DNA of 64,000 bases from Variovorax sp. 54 (lineage in GTDB: Bacteria; Pseudomonadota; Gammaproteobacteria; Burkholderiales; Burkholderiaceae_C). Positions 42,130-53,751 of this stretch are shown here, one piece after another. The notes beneath the pieces were generated by a model, which saw only the letters and a list, made by a program, of their open reading frames with translations, did not search any database and was not told the origin of the DNA. Positions within the stretch are counted from its first letter, which is position 1, and every line of letters begins with the position of its first letter. The DNA lies in NCBI RefSeq assembly GCF_002754375.1, contig NZ_PEFF01000001.1, forward strand, positions 2,356,001 to 2,420,000. Direction: 5' to 3'. The position numbers and the translations under genes are program-made.

Positions 42130-42918
42130 ATGAACACACCTGCAACCGACGACGCCGACATCCTCCTGCTCACCCGCCCGCAGGACGGCTGCGCCTGCCT
42201 CACGCTGAACCGCCCGCAAGCGATGAACGCCCTGTCGCTTGCGCTGCGGCGCGCCCTGGTGCGCACGCTCGACACGCTCGCGCAGGACGACAGCGTGCGC
42301 GTGCTCATACTCACCGGCGCGGGCCGCGCCTTCTGCGCCGGCCTCGACCTGCGCGAGATCGACCCGGGCGCGATCACCGGCAACGCCGGCACCGACGTGG
42401 CCACCGCGCTCGCGAACTTTCCGCGCCCGGTGATCGGTGCCGTGAACGGCGCGGCCATCACGGGCGGCCTCGAGGTGGCGCTGGCCTGCGACCTGCTGAT
42501 CGCGTCGAACGAGGCGCGCTTTGCCGACACCCACGCACGCGTCGGCGTGATTCCGGGGTGGGGGCTGTCGCAGCGGCTGTCGCGGCTCATCGGCATTGCG
42601 CGTGCGAAGGAGATGGCCTTCAGCGGCAACTTCGTCGGCGCCGAACAGGCCGAGCGCTGGGGGCTGGTCAACCGCGTGACGACGCCCGAACAGCTGATGC
42701 CCGAAGCGCTCGCGCTGGCCGCCGACATCGCGAGCGCGCTGCCCGAGATGCTGCCGGTCTACAAGCGCCTGATCGACGACGGCCATGCGCGCAGCTTTGC
42801 CGAAGGCATGGCGCTGGAGCAGGTCGCCACGCGCGAGTGGGCGGCGTCGCTCACGCCCGAGGTGCTGCGTGCACGGCGCGAGGCGGTGCAGGCGCGGGGG
42901 CGTGCGCAGAAGGGCTGA
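42130..42918 (+). CDS. Enoyl-CoA hydratase/isomerase family protein
   Basis: A 262-residue crotonase-fold protein. The first motif AVNGAAITGGLEVALACDL keeps one Glu (GGLE). The position of the second Glu in classical hydratases reads THARVGVIPGWGLSQRL, with no acid, so hydration is uncertain and another crotonase reaction is possible. It is the only plus-strand gene of this catabolic block apart from the regulator, is driven from site D, and has no Shine-Dalgarno sequence before ATG 42130. It converges on an SDR gene; a strong hairpin overlaps its stop codon. Confidence 0.88.
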   Translation: MNTPATDDADILLLTRPQDGCACLTLNRPQAMNALSLALRRALVRTLDTLAQDDSVRVLILTGAGRAFCAGLDLREIDPGAITGNAGTDVATALANFPRPVIGAVNGAAITGGLEVALACDLLIASNEARFADTHARVGVIPGWGLSQRLSRLIGIARAKEMAFSGNFVGAEQAERWGLVNRVTTPEQLMPEALALAADIASALPEMLPVYKRLIDDGHARSFAEGMALEQVATREWAASLTPEVLRARREAVQARGRAQKG

Positions 42919-42935
42919 CGACAGCCCTTCTGCGC
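42904..42935. terminator. Strong hairpin between two convergent genes
   Basis: GCGCAGAAGGGCT (42904-42916) and AGCCCTTCTGCGC (42923-42935) form a perfect 13-base-pair stem with a six-base loop GACGAC. It spans the crotonase stop codon and lies eight bases before the stop of the SDR gene at 42943 on the opposite strand. There is no U-tract, but its place between convergent genes suits a bidirectional terminator or RNA-stabilising end. Confidence 0.65.
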
Positions 42936-42942
42936 CCCGGCG

Positions 42943-43725
<783 letters not shown>

Positions 43726-43788
43726 CTCTTGTTGTCCTTGGATAGTGAGAGAGAGAAAGAGAAAAATGAAAAACGAAACGCCTGCCGT

Positions 43789-45939
<2,151 letters not shown>

Positions 45940-46010
45940 AGGGGTCTCCTCGCGGCCGGCGACGCGCCAGCCTGTGGGAAAAAGTTTAGGGACGCGCCCT
46001 GCACGCAGGC

Positions 46011-46028
46011 ATCGTCCGAAGCGACGAT
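46011..46028. promoter_or_regulatory. Operator site E, in front of the FadB/FadJ-type gene
   Basis: ATCGTCCGAAGCGACGAT. On the minus strand TAAACT (complement of 45983-45988) begins 22 nt beyond it. Its last base is shared with the stop codon of the upstream gene at 46028-46030. The same hexamer at the same distance occurs at site F. Confidence 0.78.
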
Positions 46029-46444
46029 TACAGACGGCCGCGCGCCTGCAGGTAGTCGCGCACCGCCTCGGCGGCAGGGTCGCCGACCACGGCGAACTCG
46101 TCGGTGAAGAAGATCGGCGAGGCGGCCAGGTCGATGAAGCGGCGCTCGTCCGCCAGCAGCTCGGCACTCGCGCGGCGGGCTTCGTCGCGCCGCGCGCCGG
46201 TGCGCGCCTCGAGGCTGTCCCACCACAGCTCAGCCACGCCGTCGAAGGGCGCCGGGCTGCCGCGCGGCACAGCCAGCGGCTGCACCAGCGCATCGTCGAG
46301 CGTGTGCGACTGCACGTAGCGGCGCAGGCCCAGCACCTCGGCGCGTTCAGCAACGAGCGGCGCATGCACATGGCGCCAGTGGTGCTGGAACTGCGCGCGG
46401 TCCAGGTGCGGCAGCCGCCGCAGGCAGAAGACGAGCTTGATCAT
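46028..46444 (-). CDS. EthD-domain protein
   Basis: A 138-residue protein with the EthD ferredoxin-like start MIKLVFCLRRLPHLDRAQFQ and the HHWRHVHAPLVAE motif. Such proteins occur with P450s and degradative operons; their role is poorly understood. The start at 46444 overlaps the thioesterase stop (ATGA), so it is co-translated. Its end carries operator E of the next gene. It also contains WWDSLEARTGARRDEA, a usual second-half motif of the fold. Confidence 0.83.
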   Translation of the reverse strand: MIKLVFCLRRLPHLDRAQFQHHWRHVHAPLVAERAEVLGLRRYVQSHTLDDALVQPLAVPRGSPAPFDGVAELWWDSLEARTGARRDEARRASAELLADERRFIDLAASPIFFTDEFAVVGDPAAEAVRDYLQARGRL

Positions 46445-47280
46445 CGGCGCACCCGGATCAGCCCTTCCTGCGCGACCGAGGCCACGAGCCGGCCGGCGCG
46501 GTCGAACAGCGCGCCACGGCAGAAGCCGCGCGCATGTTCGGCCGAGGGCGAGTCGGCGTCGTACAGCAGCCAGTCGTCGCAACGGAAGTCGCGGTGGAAC
46601 CACATCGCGTGGTCCAGGCTCACGCCCTGCACGCCGGGTTGTTGAAACGCCAGGCCGTGCGGCTGCATCGCCACGCCCATGAAGCTGTAGTCGGAGGCAT
46701 AGGCCAGCATCGCCTGGTGCAGCAGCGGGTCGTCGGGCAGCACGTCGGCGGTGCGCAGCCAGAGCTGGCTCTGCGGCGGGCGCGGGCCGGCCGTGACCGG
46801 GTCGCGCGGATCGACGTAGCGGAACTCGATCGGCCCTTCGACCCGTATAGGAGGTCCAGCGCGCGAGCCGGCGCGCGGCGTGAGTTCTTCGGGCGGTGGC
46901 GCCTCGGGCATCGCGCACTGGTGCGACACGCCCTCCTCGCGCCGATGGAACGAGGCCGACATGTGGAAGATCGGCTCGCCATGCTGGATGGCGACCACGC
47001 GCCGCGTGGTGAAGCTCGCGCCGTCGCGGATGCGGTCGACGTCGTAGACGATCGGTGCGGCCTTGTCGCCCGCGCGCAGAAAGTAGCCGTGCAGCGAATG
47101 CGCCGCATGCCCGTCGACCGTGCGGGCCGCGGCCATCAGCGCCTGCCCGAGCACCTGGCCGCCGAAGACGGCGGGCGCGCCGATGTCGGTGCTGGTGCCG
47201 CGAAACAGATTCTTCTCGAGCTGTTCGAGCTGCAGCTGCGCGACCAGTGACTGCAGCGCTTCCGCGCGGCGTGTGCTCAC
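46441..47280 (-). CDS. tesB: Acyl-CoA thioesterase II
   Basis: A 279-residue double hot-dog thioesterase releasing fatty acids from acyl-CoA. The start is GTG at 47280, which shares GTGA with the stop of the upstream gene and gives VSTRRAEALQSLVAQLQLEQ. TesB motifs include FRGTSTDIGAPAVFGGQVLGQAL and HSLHGYFLRAGD. The C-terminal half has LDHAMWFHRDFRCDDWLLYD, holding the catalytic Asp-containing HAMWFHR motif. It may recycle CoA when acyl-CoA accumulates. It overlaps the next gene (EthD-type) at its 3' end. Confidence 0.92.
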   Translation of the reverse strand: MSTRRAEALQSLVAQLQLEQLEKNLFRGTSTDIGAPAVFGGQVLGQALMAAARTVDGHAAHSLHGYFLRAGDKAAPIVYDVDRIRDGASFTTRRVVAIQHGEPIFHMSASFHRREEGVSHQCAMPEAPPPEELTPRAGSRAGPPIRVEGPIEFRYVDPRDPVTAGPRPPQSQLWLRTADVLPDDPLLHQAMLAYASDYSFMGVAMQPHGLAFQQPGVQGVSLDHAMWFHRDFRCDDWLLYDADSPSAEHARGFCRGALFDRAGRLVASVAQEGLIRVRR

Positions 47281-48686
47281 GCGGCCTGCTCCGGATAGAA
47301 AAATCTGTTCGATTGCGCGCGCTCGCGCAATGCAGCCGTGGGCTTGAATCTCTCGCCGTGGCGCTCTGAGAGTGCATCGCAGCGTGCGACGAAGGCGGCG
47401 AGGCCGACGGTCTCGATGTACGAGAGCGTGCCGCCGGTCCAGTCGGGGTAGCCCAATGCGAGCACGGCGCCGAGGTCGGCTTCGACCGGCTGCTTCAGCA
47501 CACCCTCTTCGAGGCAACGTGCCGCTTCGAGTGCGAGCAGCGACAGCAGGCGTTCGCCCACGGCGCGCGCGTCGGGCTGCGATGCGGCAGCGTGTGTCGC
47601 GGTGGCTTCAGCGGTCAGCGGGCTTTCGGCCAGCCCGGCCTGCCGCGCGGCATTCGCGATGAGCGCGGGCGACACGCCTTCCGACAGCAGCGCTTGCCCT
47701 TCACTGCGGTACAGCTGCCGCAGCCGCTCGACATACGCAGCGTTGACCGCACTCAGGTCGCCCTTGCGCCGCAGCGCCGCGCCCCGGTTCACGAACAGCG
47801 TGCGCATCAGGTTCCGTGCCACCGGTCCGGCCAGCAAGGGACCGAAGCACTGCGCTTCGACCGCCAGCCCCGCGTCCATTGGCAACTGCGTGCCTTCGTA
47901 CACGGCCGACAGGATGGCCAGCGGCGCGGGCAGGTTGTCGTGCGTGTCGCGCCGCACCTGCGCCAGCGTGGCGCCGAAGCTCGCACCCGCGTGCGGCGCC
48001 AGCGCGCCCGCGCCGCCCGGCACCTTGAAGCCCTTCACGTCCCACGGCTGCTGGCCGGCGTCGGGGTGGTCGAGCACCCAGCGGCGCGCGACCTGCACAA
48101 GCTGGTCGGCCGGCGCGAGCGCATCGACCATGCCCAACGCCAGCGCCTCGGCCGGCGCCACGTGCTGGCCCGACAGCAGCAGCGGCAGCGCGCGCGCAAT
48201 GCCGATGAGGCGCGGCAGCCGCTGCGTGCCGCCGCCCACCGGCAGCAGGCCGACCGTGACTTCGGGCAGCCCGACCACCGCGCGCGGTTCGTCGAGCAGC
48301 ACGCGGTGGTGGCAGGCCAGCGCGAGTTCGAAACCGCCGCCCAGCGCCACGCCGTTGATCGCCACCGCCACGGGCTTGCCGCAGCGCTCCAGCTCGCGCA
48401 GCACGCGCCCGCCGGGCGCGATGGCCTCGGCGGCATCGGCCGCGCTGCCACCTTTCGCATGAAAGCCCACGAGGTCTTTGAGATCGGCACCGGCCATGAA
48501 GCCGCTGGCCTTGCCCGAGGTGATGACCGCGCCACGCACGTCGGCGCGCTGCGCGATCTGCGCCACGGCCGCGCGCAGGTCGGCCGTGAAGCCGGGCGTG
48601 AACACGTTCATCGGCCGGTCGGGCACGTCGAGGGTGAGGAGCGCGACGCCGTCGGCATCGACCTCGAATCGGATGTTGGAATGCAT
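47277..48686 (-). CDS. FadB/FadJ-like protein lacking the NAD-binding domain
   Basis: A 469-residue protein. The N-terminal hydratase/isomerase domain (residues 1-200) keeps both catalytic Glu residues: GGGFE near 120 and LPEVTVG near 142. Residues beyond about 290 match the C-terminal helical part of FadB (for example EAARCLEEGVLKQPVEADL and LALGYPDWTGGTLSYIE). The Rossmann domain with GxGxxG, about 200 residues in FadB, is absent; there is no GAGIMGGG motif. The frame is continuous, so it looks like an internal domain loss rather than decay. It probably keeps hydratase activity only. It overlaps tesB by GTGA. Confidence 0.88.
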   Translation of the reverse strand: MHSNIRFEVDADGVALLTLDVPDRPMNVFTPGFTADLRAAVAQIAQRADVRGAVITSGKASGFMAGADLKDLVGFHAKGGSAADAAEAIAPGGRVLRELERCGKPVAVAINGVALGGGFELALACHHRVLLDEPRAVVGLPEVTVGLLPVGGGTQRLPRLIGIARALPLLLSGQHVAPAEALALGMVDALAPADQLVQVARRWVLDHPDAGQQPWDVKGFKVPGGAGALAPHAGASFGATLAQVRRDTHDNLPAPLAILSAVYEGTQLPMDAGLAVEAQCFGPLLAGPVARNLMRTLFVNRGAALRRKGDLSAVNAAYVERLRQLYRSEGQALLSEGVSPALIANAARQAGLAESPLTAEATATHAAASQPDARAVGERLLSLLALEAARCLEEGVLKQPVEADLGAVLALGYPDWTGGTLSYIETVGLAAFVARCDALSERHGERFKPTAALRERAQSNRFFYPEQAA

Positions 48687-48713
48687 GAGAAAAAAACTTG
48701 AGAGAAGACGCGC

Positions 48714-49922
48714 TCAGACGCGCTCGATCACCAGCGCGGTCGACTGGCCCGCCGCGGCGCACAGCGTGACCAGGCCCAATCCCGCGTCGCGCCGCTCCAG
48801 CTCGTCGAGCAGCGTGCCCGTGAGGATCGCGCCGGTTGCGCCCAGTGGATGGCCCAGCGCGATGGCGCCGCCGTTCACGTTGATGCGCGCGGGGTCGATG
48901 TCGAAGTGCCGCGCATAGCGCATCGGCACCACCGAGAAGGCCTCGTTGACCTCGAACAGGTCGATGTCGCCGATGCGCAGGCCGCAGCGCGCCAGCAGGC
49001 GCTCGGTGGCCGGCATCGGACCGCCCAGGCTCAGCAGCGGTTCGTCGGCGCACGAGGCGCTGCCGACGATGCGTGCGCGCGGCACGAGGCCGTTGCGCGT
49101 GCCGTAGTCGCGGTTGCCCAGCAGCACCGCGCAGGCGCCGTCGACGATGCCGCTCGAGTTGCCGCCCGTGTGGATCGGGTCGATGTGCGACAGCTGCGGG
49201 TAGCGCTGCAGCAGGATCGCTTCGTAGCCCTGCGCGGCCACGCCGGCGAAGGCGGGCTTGAGCTTGGCGAGGTCGGCCATCGTGGTGCCGGGGCGGTTGG
49301 CCTCGTCTTTGGCGAGCACGGTGCGGCCGAGCCGGTCGCGCACGGGCACGAGCGAGCGGTCGAAGCGGCCCTCGGCCTGCGCCACGGCGGCGCGGCGCTG
49401 GCTTTCCATCGCGTAGGCATCGACCGCCTCGCGGTCCACGCCGTCGAGCATGGCCATGAGGTCGGCCGCCACGCCGTTGGGAATGTAGGGGTAGCGCTGG
49501 CCCACGGCGGGGTCGGTGTAGACCGCGCCGCCGTCGCTGCCGATGCTCACGCGCGACATCGACTCCACGCCGCCGCCGATCACCGCGTCGGCCTGGCCCG
49601 AGGCCACGAGGCCGAAGCCCATCTTGAGCGTGTCGAGCGCCGAGGTGCAGAAGCGGTTGAGCTGAAAGCCGACCACGCTGTCGCCGTAGCCCGCCGACAG
49701 CAGCGCCACGCGCGCGATGTCGGCGCCCTGCTCGCCCACGGGCATCACCACGCCCAGGCCCACGTCCTCGATCTGCGTGGGGTCCAGCGCATGGCGTTCG
49801 CGCAGCGCCTGCAACACCTGCGTGGCCAGCTGCACCGGCGTGATGGGGTGCAGCGCACCGTCGGCGCGCCCCTTGCCGCGCGGAGTGCGCACGTGGTCGT
49901 AGATGAAAACGTCGTGGGTCAT
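48714..49922 (-). CDS. Acetyl-CoA acyltransferase (thiolase)
   Basis: A 402-residue thiolase. The nucleophile C92 lies in FQLNRFCTSALDTL. The C-terminal motifs VNGGAIALGHPLGATGAIL and VTLCAAAGQSTALVIERV are intact. It is divergent from the MalT-type regulator at 50061. Site F lies 92 nt upstream with TAAACT (complement of 49987-49992) 22 nt away, giving a promoter for this gene. It starts the unit thiolase, FadB-like protein, thioesterase, EthD protein (49922 to 46028). Confidence 0.93.
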   Translation of the reverse strand: MTHDVFIYDHVRTPRGKGRADGALHPITPVQLATQVLQALRERHALDPTQIEDVGLGVVMPVGEQGADIARVALLSAGYGDSVVGFQLNRFCTSALDTLKMGFGLVASGQADAVIGGGVESMSRVSIGSDGGAVYTDPAVGQRYPYIPNGVAADLMAMLDGVDREAVDAYAMESQRRAAVAQAEGRFDRSLVPVRDRLGRTVLAKDEANRPGTTMADLAKLKPAFAGVAAQGYEAILLQRYPQLSHIDPIHTGGNSSGIVDGACAVLLGNRDYGTRNGLVPRARIVGSASCADEPLLSLGGPMPATERLLARCGLRIGDIDLFEVNEAFSVVPMRYARHFDIDPARINVNGGAIALGHPLGATGAILTGTLLDELERRDAGLGLVTLCAAAGQSTALVIERV

Positions 49923-50014
49923 GGGCAGGGCGCTGCCCGGGTGCGCAGGGCCACCGGATGCAGGGGAATTCAGTTTGTCTGCGGCCAGTTTAGGAAGCAG
50001 AATCGGTTGCCGGA

Positions 50015-50032
50015 ATCGTCGGAAGCGACGGA
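50015..50032. promoter_or_regulatory. Operator site F, between thiolase and regulator genes
   Basis: ATCGTCGGAAGCGACGGA. On the minus strand TAAACT (complement of 49987-49992) begins 22 nt beyond it, in front of the thiolase gene. It lies 28 nt before the start codon of the regulator on the plus strand, where no -10 is seen, so it may repress or tune the regulator. Confidence 0.75.
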
Positions 50033-50060
50033 ATTTCCAGGCATTCACTCCCCCTTCGCG

Positions 50061-52799
50061 ATGCCTGCACCAGCCCCCGTTCCCCCTTCCTCGCTCCGGA
50101 TTCTCGAGACCAAGCTCAACCCGCCGGCCTTCGTGGCCACGCAGGTGCCGCGCACCGCCATCAGCGAAGAAATCGCGGCCGCGACCGTCAAGCTCGTGCT
50201 GGTGCGCGCACCCGCCGGCTTCGGCAAGACCACCGCCATGGCGCAGATCCGCGAGCGCATGGACGCGCAGGGCATCGCCACCGCATGGCTCACGCTCGAC
50301 CGCGCCGACAACGACGTCTCGCGCTTTCTCAACTGCCTGGCCGAGACCGTGCAGCGCATCGGCGTGGACGAGCCCGCGAGCCACGCACCCTTCGACGCCG
50401 TAGCTGCGCTGGCCGCGCACGACTCGCCCTTCACGCTCTTTCTGGACGACTTCGAGGTGGTGCAGGAACCCGCCGTGCTCGGCCTCGTGCGCGAACTGGT
50501 CGAGCACCTGCCGCGGCGCGGCCAGATCGTGATCGGCTCGCGCAGCCTGCCCGACCTCGGCCTGGGCCGGCTGCGTGCGCGCGGCCAGCTCATCGAGATC
50601 GACACCGACCGCCTGCGCTTCACGCTGGAAGAAACCAGCACCTTCATCGGCCTGCGCCAGGCGCACACGCCGCACGCCGCCGCGCAACCGCCGCAAGCGC
50701 TGCCGGCCGACATGCTCTCGCAGCTGCACCGCAAGACCGAAGGCTGGGTCGCGGCCATCTGGCTGGCGTCGATGGCGCTGGAGCGGCACGGCATCGAGAC
50801 CGGCTTCATCGAGCGCTTCTCGGGCTCCGACCGCGCCGTGGCCGACTACCTGGCCGAAGACGTGCTCGCGCACCAGCCGCCCGAGATCCGCGACTTCTTG
50901 CTGCGCACCAGCATCCTGCGCCAGCTCGATGCGTCGGTGTGCCAGGCGCTCAGCCCGCGCGGCGACAGCGCCGTCATCCTTGAACAACTGGCCGCCGCCA
51001 ACCTGTTCCTCACGCCCGTGAGCAGCGACGCCGGTGGCGAGGTGCGTGCATGGCGCTATCACAGCCTGTTCGCCGACTTCCTGCGCGCACAGCTGGCGCG
51101 CGAGCGGCCCGACGAGCTTGCGCGGCTGCACCTCGCGGCCTCGGGCTGGTACGAGTCGCACGGCCGGCCCGTGCCCGCCATCGACCACGCCATTGAAGGC
51201 GGCGACCATCCGCACGCACTCACGCTGCTCGACAGCTACGCCGAGCAGTTCCTCGAACAGGGCCGCATGCGCATGCTGGCGCGCTGGTTCTCGGCCATTC
51301 CCGAACATCAGCTGCGCGAGCATCCGTTCTTGCAGCTCATCGCGCTGTGGGCCACCTGCTTCACGCACGGCCCGTGGGACGCCATGCGGCTGCTCGAACA
51401 GTCGGGCTGCCTCGACAGCCCCATTCCCGAGGTGCGCGCCAACGCCCACACGCTCATTCCACTGCTGCTGGCCATGGAAGACCAGCACGACGCCGCCTAC
51501 GAAGCCGGCCGCGAAAGCCTCGCACGCATGCCCACCGGGCTGGCCTTTGCCGAGGGCGTGCTGCTCAACGCGATGGCCCACATCCTCGCGGTGCGCGGCG
51601 ACCAGCGCGAGGCGCAGCGCCTGCTCGAGGCCGCGCGGCGCGAGCAGGGCAACAGCACCTTCAACCGCATGTACACCGAGTCGCTCGCGGGCCTGTTCGA
51701 CCTCACCGAAGGCCGGCTGCGCCAGGCGACTGCGCGGCTGCGCATGGCGGTCGATTCGACGCATGCCGTGTCGTACAACCACAGCCACGGCAACGCCTGG
51801 GCCGGTGTGCTGTATGCGGGCGCCGTGTACGAGACCAACCAGCTGGTGCAGGCCGAGCACCTGCTGAACGTGTACCTGCCGCTGGCGCGCGACGTGGGCC
51901 TGCCCGACCACATGATCCTGAGCCACGTCATGCGCTCGCGCATCGCGTTCCACGCGGGCGACATCGACGCCGCGTTCCAGGCCCTCACCGAACTCGAATA
52001 CCTCGGCCACCACCGCCAGCTGCCGCGCGTGGTCGCGGGCGCCAAGCTGGAGCGCGCCCACATGTTGCTGCTGCAGGGCAACGGCCCCGCCTCGCGCGAC
52101 GAGCTGCAACGCGCCGACGACCCCGAGCTGTGGGAGCGCGAGCGCCGCCAGCGCCTGCCCGCGCACGACCTCGACTACCTCGCGCTCGCCAAGGCACGCT
52201 GGGACATCGCCTTCGGCGACGCGCGCGCGGCCCTCACCGTGCTCGACGCCGAACTGCACGCCGCCGTCGCCGCCAACCGCAACCGCCGCGCCCTCAAGCT
52301 GCGCGTGCTGCGCGCGCTGGCGCTGCAACGCGCAGGCGACCTCGCCACCGCCATCGAAGAAATCGGCGCCGTGCTGCAGACCGCGAGCCAGGAAGGTTTC
52401 GTGCGGTTGATCCTCGACGAAGGCCCGTCCGTGGGCACGCTGGTGCACCGCTATGCGGCAGCGATGCAGCAGGAGGCCGGCGCCGTGGCACCTGTGCTGC
52501 GCAGCGACCCGATATTGGCCGACTACCTGCAGCGGCTGCTGCAGGTGCTCGGCCCGCCGCCCTCACCGATCGACGCCGAAGCGCCGTCGGGCGACGCCAC
52601 CAAGGAGCCGCTCACGCGCAAGGAGATCCGCGTGCTGCAGCTGCTGGCCGAGGGCTATTCGAACAACGCGATGGGCGAGAAGCTGTTCGTGTCGGAGAGC
52701 ACGGTGCGCACGCACCTGCGCAACATCAACATGAAGCTGGGGGCGAAGCGGCGCACGGAGGCGGTGGCGATTGCGCGGAAGCTCGGGGTGATCCGCTGA
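50061..52799 (+). CDS. MalT-type LuxR-family transcriptional regulator
   Basis: A 912-residue STAND-type activator. Walker A is RAPAGFGKTTAMAQ near residues 49-62 and Walker B is LFLDDFEVV near 126-134. A winged-helix and a long TPR-like superhelix follow. The C-terminal 62 residues form a LuxR helix-turn-helix with LTRKEIRVLQLLAEGYSNNA and SESTVRTHLRNINMKLGAK. Such regulators bind a small ligand and ATP, then multimerise on DNA. It is divergent from a thiolase gene across operator F. I infer that it binds the site repeated before the catabolic genes; a positive effector could be an acyl-CoA. Its stop lies next to the convergent SDR stop. Confidence 0.93.
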   Translation: MPAPAPVPPSSLRILETKLNPPAFVATQVPRTAISEEIAAATVKLVLVRAPAGFGKTTAMAQIRERMDAQGIATAWLTLDRADNDVSRFLNCLAETVQRIGVDEPASHAPFDAVAALAAHDSPFTLFLDDFEVVQEPAVLGLVRELVEHLPRRGQIVIGSRSLPDLGLGRLRARGQLIEIDTDRLRFTLEETSTFIGLRQAHTPHAAAQPPQALPADMLSQLHRKTEGWVAAIWLASMALERHGIETGFIERFSGSDRAVADYLAEDVLAHQPPEIRDFLLRTSILRQLDASVCQALSPRGDSAVILEQLAAANLFLTPVSSDAGGEVRAWRYHSLFADFLRAQLARERPDELARLHLAASGWYESHGRPVPAIDHAIEGGDHPHALTLLDSYAEQFLEQGRMRMLARWFSAIPEHQLREHPFLQLIALWATCFTHGPWDAMRLLEQSGCLDSPIPEVRANAHTLIPLLLAMEDQHDAAYEAGRESLARMPTGLAFAEGVLLNAMAHILAVRGDQREAQRLLEAARREQGNSTFNRMYTESLAGLFDLTEGRLRQATARLRMAVDSTHAVSYNHSHGNAWAGVLYAGAVYETNQLVQAEHLLNVYLPLARDVGLPDHMILSHVMRSRIAFHAGDIDAAFQALTELEYLGHHRQLPRVVAGAKLERAHMLLLQGNGPASRDELQRADDPELWERERRQRLPAHDLDYLALAKARWDIAFGDARAALTVLDAELHAAVAANRNRRALKLRVLRALALQRAGDLATAIEEIGAVLQTASQEGFVRLILDEGPSVGTLVHRYAAAMQQEAGAVAPVLRSDPILADYLQRLLQVLGPPPSPIDAEAPSGDATKEPLTRKEIRVLQLLAEGYSNNAMGEKLFVSESTVRTHLRNINMKLGAKRRTEAVAIARKLGVIR

Positions 52800-53693
52800 C
52801 TAGGCCGCCAGCCGCTGCCGCTTGTCCTGCGCATCCCGCCCCGCGATGTTCTCGCGCGCACGCTGCCAGTCGTCGTCCTTCCATTCCGACATGCGCGAGA
52901 AATTCCCGCCCGTGGCCTGGAACTGCGCGCCGTCGATGGCGATGGTCTGGCCGTTGACGTACTCCGAGCCCGGGCCGAGCAGGTAGGCCGCGAGGTTGGC
53001 CAGCTCGGGCATGCGGCCGTTGCGTTCCATCGGGTTGCGCTCGGCCTTGTGCTCGCCTCCGCCGGGGTTCAGGCGCGCGCTCATGCCCTCGGTGGGAAAC
53101 AGGCCCGGCGCGATGGCGTTGAAGCGGATGCCGCGGCCGGCCCACTCGACGGCGAGCGATTGCGTCATGGCGTGCAGCCCGGCTTTCGACATGGCCGAGG
53201 GCACGGTGAAGGGCGAGCCGTTCCACACCCAGGTCGTGAGAATCGACAACACCGACGCCGCCTTGCCCTCTGCCAACCAACGCTTGCCGCATTCGAGCGT
53301 CATGCAGAAGCTGCCGCGGAAGACGATGCTCGAGATGGCGTCGAAGGCGCGCGGCGACAGGTCTTCGGTGCGGCTCACGAAGTTGCCTGCGGCGTTGTTG
53401 ACGAGGCCGTCGAGCGCGCCGCCGTCGGCCCAGATTTCATCGAGCATCTCGGTGATCTGCGTGTCGTGGCGGATGTCGCAGGTCTTGGGGATCACGCGCC
53501 CGCCGTGCAGGTGCATCAGCTCGGCGGCGGTTTCTTCGAGCACGGGTGCGCGGCGCCCGCAGATGTACACGTCGGCGCCGAGCAGCAGCAGCGCCTCGCT
53601 CATCACGCGGCCCAGGCCGCTGCCGCCGCCGGTCACGAGGTAGCGGCGGCCGGTGAGCAGGCCGGACTTGAACATCAGGTCGTCGAGGGTCAT
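52800..53693 (-). CDS. Short-chain dehydrogenase, 2,4-dienoyl-CoA reductase-like
   Basis: A 297-residue SDR. The start at 53693 follows AAGGATTTCC. NAD(P) motif VTGGGSGLGRVMSEAL and NNAAGNFV are present; the active-site region reads SILTTWVWNGSPFTVPSAMSKAG, where YxxxK is replaced by a SAMSK pattern. This is how peroxisomal and bacterial 2,4-dienoyl-CoA reductases look, in which Lys is kept and Tyr is not. It would act on dienoyl-CoA from unsaturated chains. It is convergent with and touches the regulator gene. The crotonase gene upstream is 58 nt away. Confidence 0.9.
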   Translation of the reverse strand: MTLDDLMFKSGLLTGRRYLVTGGGSGLGRVMSEALLLLGADVYICGRRAPVLEETAAELMHLHGGRVIPKTCDIRHDTQITEMLDEIWADGGALDGLVNNAAGNFVSRTEDLSPRAFDAISSIVFRGSFCMTLECGKRWLAEGKAASVLSILTTWVWNGSPFTVPSAMSKAGLHAMTQSLAVEWAGRGIRFNAIAPGLFPTEGMSARLNPGGGEHKAERNPMERNGRMPELANLAAYLLGPGSEYVNGQTIAIDGAQFQATGGNFSRMSEWKDDDWQRARENIAGRDAQDKRQRLAA

Positions 53694-53751
53694 GGAAATC
53701 CTTGTGTGCTTGCATGCGTGCACGCGAAGACGTGCGGGATGAAGACGAAGC

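Noticed and set aside
48714..52448. Open frame of 1244 codons opposite the regulator
   Set aside because: GC-rich shadow; only the last 402 codons (thiolase) have family similarity and a proper start at 49922.
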